The notes beneath the pieces are model-generated. The model was not told the origin of the DNA and did no database searches. It saw only the letters and a list, made by a program, of their open reading frames with translations. A stretch of DNA of 25,197 bases from Saccoglossus kowalevskii (Eukaryota; Hemichordata; Enteropneusta; Harrimaniidae), in assembly GCF_000003605.2 (NCBI RefSeq), contig NW_003156734.1, positions 900,717 to 925,913 on the forward strand. The letters are read 5' to 3'. Position 1 is the stretch's first letter, and every line of letters starts with the position of its first letter. This document shows positions 1 through 8,404 of the stretch, piece by piece. A program made the translations under genes and the position numbers.

Positions 1-310
1 ACTCACAGGAAACCGGCTTGGTGGTAATGATCAGTTCCCTTAGATATCAGTGGAACAGTCATAGAACAGCTAAAAATTAGCTAATTATCATGCAAATTAG
101 GTAATTAACGAGCATGGATTTTTACCAAAACCTAATCAAATCTGCGCATTGGCCCAGAGCATCTATGCACCAAGTTTCATCAAAAACCGATGTATGGTTC
201 TTGAGATAGCAGTGGAACAGTCGGACACGCATACACACACACATACACACATACAGACACACTAACTGCAAAGACTCCCATTTTGTGCTTCGCACATGGG
301 AGTCAAAAAC
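1..310 (+). mobile_element. 3' tail of a non-LTR retrotransposon or retroposon, ending in a stem-loop
   Basis: Low-complexity text typical of such tails ('caccaagtttcatcaaaa', a repeated 'gatatcagtggaacagtc', then an AC-rich run) ends in a strong hairpin at 273-304. The arms are GACTCCCAT and ATGGGAGTC, with an inner GTGC/GCAC stem and TTC loop, followed by AAAAAC. No coding part is visible, so this is a 5'-truncated copy. It lies in the contactin-like intron after the Ig3 exon. Confidence 0.5.
226..264. repeat. CA-rich microsatellite
   Basis: An interrupted (AC)n run with CATA interruptions. It forms part of the retrotransposon tail described for 1-310. Confidence 0.8.
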
Positions 311-329
311 AAATATGGTGGCCCTCAGG

Positions 330-921
330 TAGACTGGCGCAGTTGGGGTGATTAATTTGTTTTTGTAGTTTAAATAAAATTAAATAAATTGCGAAATGGA
401 GGTGCAAAATCCCTTGTAACTGCAAAATCACCCCGACTGGTTTATTCTGCATGGCCCTCTATCGACACTGCAGGAACCCGTCGATTTTTCAACGGGTAAT
501 TATGTTAATGAGTGTTCTAATTGACAATCATCTGAGCCAATCACAGCGTCTCTTCAACTGACCTCTGACTGAGAAGACGTCGGCTGATTGTAGCAGTCAA
601 TATTTTTTTAATTCTACGACTAGTACAAGTTACTTTTTTACACATTGTGATGAATTAGAAACGACGACTACGACAAACTCGAATTTCAACATGCCGCCAT
701 GTTGGGTCTGCAGTGTGACCTTTACCATGTTGACCTCATTATGCACGTATTTCCGCGCCCACCTCATTACAATATGTGCATCATGAATATTTAATAGCAA
801 TGAATTTCCTGCAGAATAAACCAGTCGGGGTGATTTTGCGCTAACACCTCCATTTCGCGATTTTTTTTTTATTTTATTTAAACTACAAAAACAAATTAAT
901 CGCCCCGACTGTGCCAGTCTA
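330..921. mobile_element. 592-bp non-autonomous DNA transposon (MITE) with long TIRs and a 9-bp target duplication
   Basis: Terminal inverted repeats of about 110-120 bp (330-451 and 810-921) begin TAGACTGGC and are nearly identical; the left arm has a short extra segment near 410-430. The element is bounded by a perfect direct repeat GCCCTCAGG (321-329 and 922-930). A 9-bp duplication is typical of Mutator-like elements. The interior encodes nothing recognisable. Confidence 0.85.
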
Positions 922-930
922 GCCCTCAGG

Positions 931-1162
931 GTTTGACCAGACAACACAAAGAAGTTTCCTAAATTTGTTCTCAAAGTTTTGGATTTCAGCAAGTATGCAC
1001 TCAGTGTGCTGTTACATCATCCTCCGCTGCCCGTCTGTCGATACTCCCACTGAAGTGTCTTTGTGCATACTTTTTGGCATCCTTGTAATAACCTCATAGT
1101 ATAAGAAATACTTTCGCATAACAGAACAATTCCCAATAGGAATTTGTGAGATATTTTCTTAC
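931..1162. other. Intronic sequence, no recognised feature
   Basis: Start of the intron after the Ig3 exon. No Ig4 exon (Cys/Trp pattern with flanking splice sites) can be found here on the minus strand. Confidence 0.5.
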
Positions 1163-1374
1163 CTCTGACATCAATTGTACCAGTGGATCTTGAATATGTA
1201 GGCCGGCTGTTTTGATTATCAGGAGAGTTCTCCGCAATACATTGGTAATTTCCTCCATCCTCTTCTTGGATATTCCTCAAGATCAGGACTTGATTTTGGT
1301 TATCGAAAGACGCTGATGATGGAATAGCCTGCCCGAATGGTGCCACTCGTTCCCAACTCAACCGCGGAACAGGG
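1163..1374 (-). CDS. Coding exon 6: second half of Ig domain 3 (last coding exon in the window)
   Basis: This 212-nt exon lies between acceptor TTTCACAG| and donor AGAG|GTAAGA, entering in phase 2 and leaving in phase 1. It encodes residues 259-329: PVPRLSWERV with W266, the EEDGGNYQC motif with C304, and AENS. The domain has an extended tail (PDNQNSRPTYSRSTGTIDVR). The frame stays open for about 50 codons past the donor, but splicing is favoured by the good donor and the domain end. The next exon (Ig4) is not found in 1-1162. Confidence 0.85.
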
Positions 1375-4075
1375 CTGTGAAACAAACATAATATTGTAAA
1401 ACCATACACCCAAGTAAAAAAATATATTTTATCAAGATTCTGGCGTTTTGTTGAGAGATCAATCCTGTAACGTATTTGGGTTTTTTGGAATGTTTTGGCC
1501 AATTTTTTTTTCAGAAAACAACATTTTTGTCAAAAAACAAGTGCTTGTCCAATATGAGATATGGTTCAGAATGGTGAAAATGTGTGATTTTGATGCATCT
1601 CTGGCATTAAAATGGCTGCCAATTGGCCACCTTCAATCAAATAAAACAAATGGATACTGATGGATACACACACAGATGCACAGAGGTCAATCCATATATC
1701 CCAATTTTTTTGACTTTGTCTGAACAGGGGGAATAATAAACAATACTGACAGAATCTTGGATAAACAAACTATTTTTGTGTCTACAGTCGAGATACCTGC
1801 AAGATGTTTCAATTCTCTACTGTCCCTAACACCATGTATCATCCCTCAGTGGTGGTAAATGTCCTTAATAATTAAAGTCTGACATATGAAACTAACACAA
1901 TTTTTGAAAAAACAAAAAACTACAATTCTGTAGTCGGCCTAAATCTTAGAAGCCCATAATAATTCATGCAAATCTGCCAAATATTGAGGTGATAGATAGG
2001 TGAATTTTTGACCACAGTATTGGACAAATACGATACAGCTTGATTGAGCATTCAACTCATCAAATATCAGTGAAAATAAATTCCATACAAAACACTGAAA
2101 AGTAATTTCAGCAAAAAATTATTAATAGCAAGTATTATAGCAAGTATTTTACAGTAAATGTGAAAAATTTGACAGTTAGTATATGCAAGAACTGCAGTGA
2201 ACATTTACTTGGATTCACCATTCCGAATTAATGTTGCTTGCATTAGGTTACACTTTGTTTAGCTACACCATAAAAACGCCCTCATTGTATTGGATTATTT
2301 GTGAACAAACTACCTCACTGAAAAATTTCTTATATACCCCATACTTTTCTGACCGTTCACATGTACAATATGCTTCAACTTAGTCTGAGAAAAGCATTCA
2401 TTAAAAAATATATTTGCATAATTAGTAAACTGCCACAGAATTCTTGAGAATAATGAATGACTTTTAGCACTATACCACAATGCTATGTGCAGTATCAGAG
2501 CAAAAATGTATTCAAGATAGTAATGAATGATTGTACTTACTTTCCTCGAAAGAAGCACTCAAGTCTGACGTTGTCCCCTTCAAGTACAGTCTGATCCTGC
2601 ACAGCATGAGATACCTTGGGTGACTGGAATCCTGCAACTATAACAAGAATATTTACAGTAAGTGAGTTCTTCATTATTGCAAGTATTACAAATAGAATCC
2701 ACCTATAACAAATACGGATTCCAATATTTTTATTAAGCAGATAACCATTATTTTATTTCAAACACATTGCAGTAAAGATTTGGTGCAAGTTATAACGCTA
2801 AAAAGAACTGAAAACCAAGTTTGACTTGATACAAAAAACTAGGGTCATTGGACAATTTTCCTGAGAAACATGGGAGCTAAAAATGTCCGAGAAAAATGGC
2901 AAATTCTACATTTTTATCCATTTTGTATTGTTCGAAAATTTCTTTATACGAGCCTAAAAGTTTGATAATGTGAACAGTCTTTATTGCACAAAAAACAAAA
3001 GTTTGTGAATTTCATGAGTGTCGGCGACTCTCTGGCAAAATCTTGACTCCATGAATGTCATAGAAACCAAAAATGATAAAATAAGTGTTTAAAGTATATA
3101 ATTTCACAGTCATCAAAAAGACAATATTATACAAATAAATCAAAATATTCAGATCATGTATACTCACAATTGTTAGTTAAAACACTGACTGAAATCTGTG
3201 GACTGATTCTGCCATCTTGACCAGCACCAGACGCAGCATCAAGAATATTCTTAACAATACATGAATAATCTCCTTGATCACCTTGGTCAACTTTAGCAAA
3301 ATACATATTGCCATTGCTTGCTATCATCAAACGCTCACTCTCACGAACAAAGTTGAACTCGATATCTTTGACCCAGTAGAACGAAAGTCCTATTCGAAAA
3401 TATACACAAGTTAAACAAGTTACAGACTACTGCACGAAACAAGTTGATGTGGTATTCAATGTCAATTTGAAATTGGTTTGAATTTTTCAAAGAAGAATCA
3501 GAAACTCAATTTGGCACAAGATACGCATGTTGATCACACCATAACCACAAGTACATTCTGTCATTGTGACAATTTAGACTAAATTACTTATCCAAAGGAT
3601 TGCATTAAACTACATTTGCCATTTGAATTTATCATAAAAGTTGCAATTTTTTCTTCTAAAAAAAAATTCTTAATTAAACAAAAAATTGTAATGCACATTA
3701 AACGTATGTGTTATGTGTTGACCAGGGTTTGCGCGAGTGTCTTGGCAAGACAAGTCCTACTTACAAAATTTTAAGAAATTGAAATTTGACCCTGGATTAC
3801 TTTATTAGAGATTGGTCCCCAGCTTGCCTGAAAAACTGGGTCCCTCTTCAATAATTGGAGTCCGGGAAGCAAAATATGGGGTTAACGAAATCCCTGGTTG
3901 ACAAAAAATTTTTTAAATGAATATTCACAAGACAAATAGACATGAACTAATCTAAAAGTTGCTGGTTTCAGACTATATCCAAATATGTCTAATTAGCTTA
4001 CATTCCATGACAATTTGTTCAGAAAATATTTTGAATACAAGATAATGTGACAACTGCTGTACTTATGTAATAATT

Positions 4076-4112
<37 letters not shown>

Positions 4113-7100
4113 CTTTAGGTAAACATATGACAAGTTTGTATCAAAGCTGACAATAGAAAACCTATGCAGGCAGTTGAATTCTCACTCTGGATTGACAACT
4201 CACAAGACATTTGTTTTTATGTAAAACAGTGCCATCTAGTGTTGAAAATGTAAGATATTTACCAGGATATGCATCTGGAGCATTGCAAGAAAGCATAAAT
4301 CCATTTCCTTCTGTGGCTACCTTTGGTGACTGTCCTTGCCTTGGAAACGGATCAACAACTGAAAATTTAAAATAGTATTAATATTTAGATTCACAAGAAA
4401 ACTTGTACTTGTAAACACTTGTTTGGAATTTTTCCAGCAAAAATTTGTTAAGCAACATTATTTTTTTGTCTTCCAATTTTGAACAAAATAAACTAAATTT
4501 CCTATTGTGTACAGATGTAGATACAATTTAAAAAAAAACAAAGTTTAATTTGGAGAGGGGGTAGAATTTTGATTCATGAATTTTAACTTAAAAAAAACAC
4601 TTTAGTATATCTTATTTAATTTAATTTAATTTAATATTGGTATACTAACATAACGACTTTCTCTAGTGTATACAAGATCACAGTTTCATGTTTACAGACA
4701 TAATTCTAGATTAGAAATACAATAATACTTACATCCAAAACTAAGAGTAGCTATCTGACTCAGTACCACCCCATAATCATTAGAAGCAAAACACTGAAAT
4801 GATCCGGCATCACTCTGCCTTGGTTCGGCTATCGTCAGTTTGCCTTCCATTAATGTTAGCCTGTTATCTGCTAATATATTTACATCAACATCATTTTTTT
4901 TCCATTTGTAGGTTGGTCTAGGATAACCGTCAGCTTCACACTCAATTGATACACTAGGAAGGTTGGAATCTGCATTAAATATTGTGTCTTTTGGTTCGAC
5001 AATAATATGCGGCCCCCTAGGCTCTTTATCTTCTCCTGAAATAAACAGGAAATAATTATTGACAATGAACAGTTTTTATTTGACATTACTGCTAGCTGAT
5101 ATTCAGTACAAGTCGCATGCAGATATACATGTCTACCAAAAGGCTCCAATCATCATCTGTATGTCAATTTCAATTCAGTATGACCATAAGCACACAGACT
5201 GACAAAATGTAGTGATTTTAATCATAAAGACAGAAACTAGCATGCAAAACATAAAAAAAAATGACTGCCAATCAGCCATTTTTTTTAATTGAAAAATGAC
5301 ATGCATGCAGCAACCTAGTCTACAAGACCATGATACAAGTTTGGTTGAAATCAACCAGTTAATTGTAGAAAAACGGTTGTGGATATGTTTACAGACTACA
5401 TGATGATTTAGACATAATTGTCGTCAATTCAACAAATATGAACAAATCACACCTACGTACAAGTATGAAGCAACCATTTACAAAACAGTTCAATAACCAT
5501 ATCCATTTCACATAATTAATAAAGAATGGTCACAGCCATACAAGCATTTGGAAAAGGACTGTTCTGAAACTTTGCTAAATTATTCATTGTGATTGGATTG
5601 ATTAATTTCCTAAGAAAAAACTTGAACTGAATTATGAATCACAGCTGTAGGAATTCAGCTTATCTTAGCTTAGGAAATCCAGTCATTTTTCAAATGGAAA
5701 CAAAATGTGATACAAGATCAAATAGCCTAGAGTACTGCAATCTAAATTCCAATGCAAAATAAAACGAGAATTGGCCAATAAGCCAATGAATTGAGGGTAT
5801 AAGACTTCAAGGTCAAACACATTTTTGAATATATTTATGCATGACAACCTAAAATAACATTTGCGTCACACAAATTGATATTTGAATGACTATCGTTGCT
5901 ACATCAGTTTCTTGAACATACATTATTTACATTGCATGTCCTTTCATCCTTTGATGTTAGCACTATAAAAATTGTCCCATTGACAACTATTACTCCTGTA
6001 GCCACGGAAACTGACATCAATTTTGGTGAGAAGTTTACAAAAAGGTTTAATTTTAACTTAAAAGAAAAGTTATCTTCATCAATTTGACTTTTGTCCGAAG
6101 CATGCATTGTATTATAAAGGTGTCTTAGATTACGGGTAAGCAGGTGCAGGAAATACAACAATTGTAAGTTTCTATTAGTTACAGACCAAGTTATAAATAC
6201 CCACTGAAAAACTATTAATTTTGAGTCGATTTTGAAAATAGGTAAGCTTGTCTGAGTACTAGTAGCTTATTGCATCTTAAAAATACAAATGAAGGGAAAA
6301 TTGAACAAATTACATGCAGAGCTCATGTTCATAAGTTAAAATACTGTTAAATATGCCATAGCTATTAAATGTGAAAGAAAACTTTTTTTTCTGACAATCA
6401 GATTGTTGATACTGATTTAAAGCGCAAGAGTGGTCACCTGCGCACACGTAGGAATTGAGTCCCAAGCGACAATAACACACACTAAAAACGGAAAGGCTCA
6501 TGGGTAGATGCTTGTTGGTAAACAATAATACGCTATGGCCATCTGATGCATGCGTAGGTGGATGACTCCCTGCTTTAAATTTTCTGAAGTGGCATGCAGC
6601 TACTGTAAACTGCGTTAATTTCACAGGAGACAAATTTTCGTGAATATAGCGAGTCAGTCAAAATCACAAAAATTTGTAGCTCAGAGAAAATTTCTTAGGG
6701 ATCTGATGAAGCCGAGTGCCAGTAACTTGCACAAATTTTTTTCTTTATCAATGCCTTATAATTCTCAACATTCCTAGCAGTGGAAATTACACTGTTCACA
6801 GCATTTCAAGGTGATTACAGTCCTGTAAAATACTTTATTTTAGATGGAATTAATTTTCGCTGAAAAGACTGAATTTTGACAAGTTGAATGTAATCATGGT
6901 AAATTCGCTGGATTTTATTTTCACTGAATCATTTCTTCCAGGAAAATAGCGAAAATTAATTCCAAGCGAAAATAAAGTATTTTAAAGTAATACAAACCAT
7001 GCAAGCAGCTAACTAAATAACCCCTGAAATATTTTCAATACTATAATCTCCAAGATCTTCAACTCCATGTGCTCTACCAAAGTATAGTAACCTAACACAT

Positions 7101-8349
7101 CCACACACAGCTTTCCTAATTCTTCTCCACATGGGGCCATACAATGCACTAACGCAAGTTAGGAAAATATTGAATTTATGAAATGCCAAGACTAGAATCA
7201 CTGCAATGTCACTGCATCCATCATTGCTACTGAGCGAAGTATCAAAATAAATATGTGCATGAATAGAGAAGTGCATGTGTTTAATTCTCTGGGTATAAGA
7301 TCAAGTTTGTGATGCCAAGCAATGATGCTATCAAGTATCTAATAAGACTGGCAACACAGTGGGAGATATGTAATTCAATAGACGCTGTAATGGAGACAAG
7401 ATGAGGTCACAATCAAATACAACACAGATCCACAAGTACAATAATCAAATTTTCAAATTTCATTTCAGTTGAAAAAAAATAAATTAGAAACTTAGATCAA
7501 GAACATGGCAACTATTATATGCACAACACCCCCTCACGAACACCTATCACAGGCACAACACCCCCCTCATGGACACCTATTAGCCATAACACAGCCACAG
7601 ATGATAAAAGGTCAACTAAGGTCAGATGTATGAAAATATGTTTAAGGTCAATATACAGGATAATGGTATAAAAAACCACCACAGTATGAGACCAGCAAGG
7701 GCATGTTTCAGGGTTGCACATGGTCACTTAAGCCCCAATGAAAATCAGTTATAGCAAAACAACCACCAAAAGATTATTATAAATCAAATCAATCGCCATT
7801 TCACAACAAAAAATTGAGTTGAAATTTTACTAATTTTTTTCATTGAAAAACATCTTGGCTCTTTTTGAAATATTGGTCATATAATATAAAGTAAAACTAG
7901 ATAATATCCCACGATATATTCTCTAGGTTTACTTCAGCAGGCACTCTACTACTCTAGTAGAAATTACGAGTATCTGGTGGCGTCAACCCAAGAGAAAATG
8001 CAATGGGATTTTATAATTACATGCATATTTAAAAAACTATGCATGACCAATAAATTAATTATAAAATACTAAGTCTCCCAAATTTATTGCCCCATACTAA
8101 TTTATTATGGCGTTTAAAAATAGTTTATTAGAGATTCTCTGATGAGAAACTGCATTCGCAGTCGTAATATTTTATGTCATCATTAACTGTCCAAGTATAT
8201 GTTAGGGCAGAGTTCTGGCCAGTTTGGTTAAAACATCGTATAATGTCCTGAAAATACTGTGATCTGAATTATACAACATAAAATGACTTACGTGCAATGC
8301 ATACTGCGTAGTGAAGGAGTAAGGCAACTATCTTTAAAACCGTATTCAT
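1163..8349 (-). CDS. Contactin-like Ig-superfamily neural cell adhesion molecule, 5' (N-terminal) part, six coding exons
   Basis: Joining six minus-strand exons (8349-8292, 5035-4733, 4358-4263, 3389-3168, 2637-2541, 1374-1163) gives 988 nt in one frame: 329 residues plus one base. It holds a signal peptide and three Ig domains, each with the Cys-Trp-Cys set: C52/W64/C101, C145/W158/C196, C254/W266/C304. The Ig1-Ig2 junction (ATLSFGF), the Ig2 stretch AYPGLSFYW and the Ig3 stretch LECFFRGNPVPR closely resemble contactins. The L1/neurofascin/neuroglian family is the main alternative, because the motif EEDGGNYQCIAENS also fits it. Family knowledge: contactins are GPI-anchored axonal surface proteins with six Ig and four FnIII domains, so roughly two thirds of the protein is expected beyond position 1. 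Every inter-domain intron is phase 1, as expected for shuffled Ig modules. No frameshift or in-frame stop is seen when the introns are placed as given. Confidence 0.8.
1375..2540 (-). other. Intron within Ig3, with repeat debris
   Basis: A GT-AG intron. It holds a dispersed short palindrome (1612-1629, ATGGCTGCCAATTGGCCA) in a retroposon-like context and a partial MITE at 2040-2160. Nothing else is recognised. Confidence 0.6.
2040..2160 (-). mobile_element. Partial copy of the 'TTTATTTTCGC' palindromic MITE
   Basis: Its reverse complement begins TACTGTAAAATACTT and continues TGTATGGAATTTATTTTCAC, matching the first half of the complete copy at 12643-12869. It is diverged and lacks the other terminus. 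Confidence 0.6.
2541..2637 (-). CDS. Coding exon 5: first half of Ig domain 3
   Basis: This 97-nt exon encodes residues 227-259, ending GDNVRLECFFRGN with C254. The acceptor chosen is TTGTTATAG| at 2638, giving Phe227 (T|TT). A second AG lies 6 nt further in (TTGCAG, exon start 2631). Using it would join T to GA and create a TGA stop, so the upstream AG must be used for the full protein. The donor is AAA|GTAAGT, phase 2. Confidence 0.83.
2638..3167 (-). other. Intron between Ig2 and Ig3
   Basis: AT-rich. Apart from its splice signals (GTGAGT donor, tandem acceptors) no feature is recognised. Confidence 0.6.
3168..3389 (-). CDS. Coding exon 4: second half of Ig domain 2
   Basis: This 222-nt exon lies between acceptor CGAATAG| and donor AATT|GTGAGT. 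It encodes residues 153-227: W158 in LSFYWVKD, the strand SNGNMYFAKV and the motif DQGDYSC with C196. A longer Gly/Ser-containing loop (about residues 203-214) precedes the last strand, ISVSVL. It ends in phase 1 with a single T, which matters for acceptor choice in the next exon. Confidence 0.88.
3723..3896. mobile_element. 174-bp hAT-like MITE
   Basis: Its ends are inverted, CAGGGTTTGCG on the left and, read inward from the right, CAGGGATTTCG. The direct repeat GTTGAC abuts both ends (3717-3722 and 3897-3902). CAGGG termini are common in hAT elements, which usually duplicate 8 bp; only 6 bp match here, so the class is tentative. Confidence 0.55.
4081..4109. repeat. (AT)n microsatellite
   Basis: About 14 uninterrupted AT dinucleotides in an intron. 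Confidence 0.95.
4263..4358 (-). CDS. Coding exon 3: first half of Ig domain 2
   Basis: This 96-nt exon lies between acceptor ATTTTCAG| and donor CCTG|GTAAAT. It encodes residues 121-153, including the first Ig2 cysteine (C145 in FMLSCNAP), and ends in the split Gly153 of AYPG. The frame is fixed by both neighbouring exons. The donor is weaker than the others (GTAAAT). Confidence 0.87.
4359..4732 (-). other. Intron between Ig1 and Ig2
   Basis: An AT-rich intron with a short (TTTAA)n run at about 4612-4635. No other feature. Confidence 0.6.
4733..5035 (-). CDS. Coding exon 2: complete Ig domain 1
   Basis: This 303-nt exon runs from acceptor TTTCAG| to donor T|GTAAGT, phase 1 at both ends. 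It encodes residues 20-121, a whole Ig domain: C52 in SIECEADG, W64 in YKWKKN, and the DAGSFQC motif ending at C101. It finishes with ATLSFG, typical of the contactin Ig1/Ig2 border. Ig1 is carried by a single exon, whereas Ig2 and Ig3 are each split in two. Confidence 0.88.
6421..6574 (-). mobile_element. TTAA-flanked palindromic MITE, copy 1 (154 bp)
   Basis: It is flanked by TTAA at 6417-6420 and 6575-6578. Its termini AGCGCAAGAG and, inverted, AGCAGGGAG match those of the copy at 21875-22040. The shared interior includes a stretch reading GAGTCCCAAGCGACAATAAC, in reverse orientation relative to that copy. TTAA duplications are characteristic of piggyBac and Kolobok transposons. No coding capacity. 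Confidence 0.75.
6620..6806. repeat. Dispersed repeat shared with 12050-12180
   Basis: Stretches such as 'atcacaaaaatttgt' and the end 'gaaattacactgttcacagca' recur with changes at about 12120-12175. The boundaries are unclear, and the class is not recognised. Confidence 0.4.
6822..6990 (+). mobile_element. 'TTTATTTTCGC' palindromic MITE, internally shortened copy
   Basis: The left end CTGTAAAATACTTTATTTT and the right end AAAATAAAGTATTTTAAAG are inverted repeats. The interior, with GGAATTAATTTTCGCTGAAAA near the left end, matches the complete copy at 12643-12869. Confidence 0.75.
8292..8349 (-). CDS. Coding exon 1: start codon and signal peptide
   Basis: It encodes MNTVLKIVALLLHYAVCIA, a short signal peptide with one charged residue, a hydrophobic core and a small residue before the likely cleavage point, which falls at the exon end. 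The start is chosen because the ATG (8349-8347) has A at -3 and an in-frame TAA lies nine codons upstream (8376-8374). The exon ends C|GTAAGT (phase 1). The split codon CGA (Arg20) is completed by the Ig1 exon, giving the mature start REDKEPRGP. Confidence 0.8.
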
Positions 8350-8404
8350 GATGTCATCCAGTACTCTACAAAGTTACTCACTACATACACGGCAGCAGCC
8401 TAAT
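8350..8404 (-). other. 5' UTR part of coding exon 1, with upstream intron acceptor
   Basis: On the minus strand a run of about 12 T followed by CCACAG ends at 8405, a strong splice acceptor. The 55-nt leader from 8404 contains an ATG directly followed by TAG (a minimal upstream ORF) and an in-frame TAA before the true start. This implies at least one more 5' non-coding exon upstream. Confidence 0.65.

Larger units (their letters stand above)
3390..4262 (-). other. Intron within Ig2
   Basis: It contains a small hAT-like element (3723-3896) and an AT dinucleotide run (4081-4109). No additional exon is seen. Confidence 0.6.
5036..8291 (-). other. 3.3-kb intron between the signal-peptide exon and Ig1
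   Basis: It holds a dispersed palindromic motif (5260-5280) in retroposon-like sequence, a TTAA-flanked MITE (6421-6574), a repeat shared with 12050-12180 (about 6620-6806) and a 'TTTATTTTCGC' MITE (6822-6990). The rest (5350-6400 and 7000-8290) shows nothing recognisable and no exon with matching phase. Confidence 0.55.

Noticed and set aside
1017-1162. Continuation of the Ig3 exon frame beyond the donor (about 50 codons)
   Set aside because: The donor AGAG|GTAAGA lies exactly at the end of the Ig domain and in the expected phase 1; the extra residues show no Ig or FnIII features. Intron retention cannot be excluded.
2541-2631. Ig3 first exon starting at the TTGCAG acceptor
   Set aside because: Joining to the preceding exon creates an in-frame TGA; the acceptor 6 nt upstream gives an intact frame.
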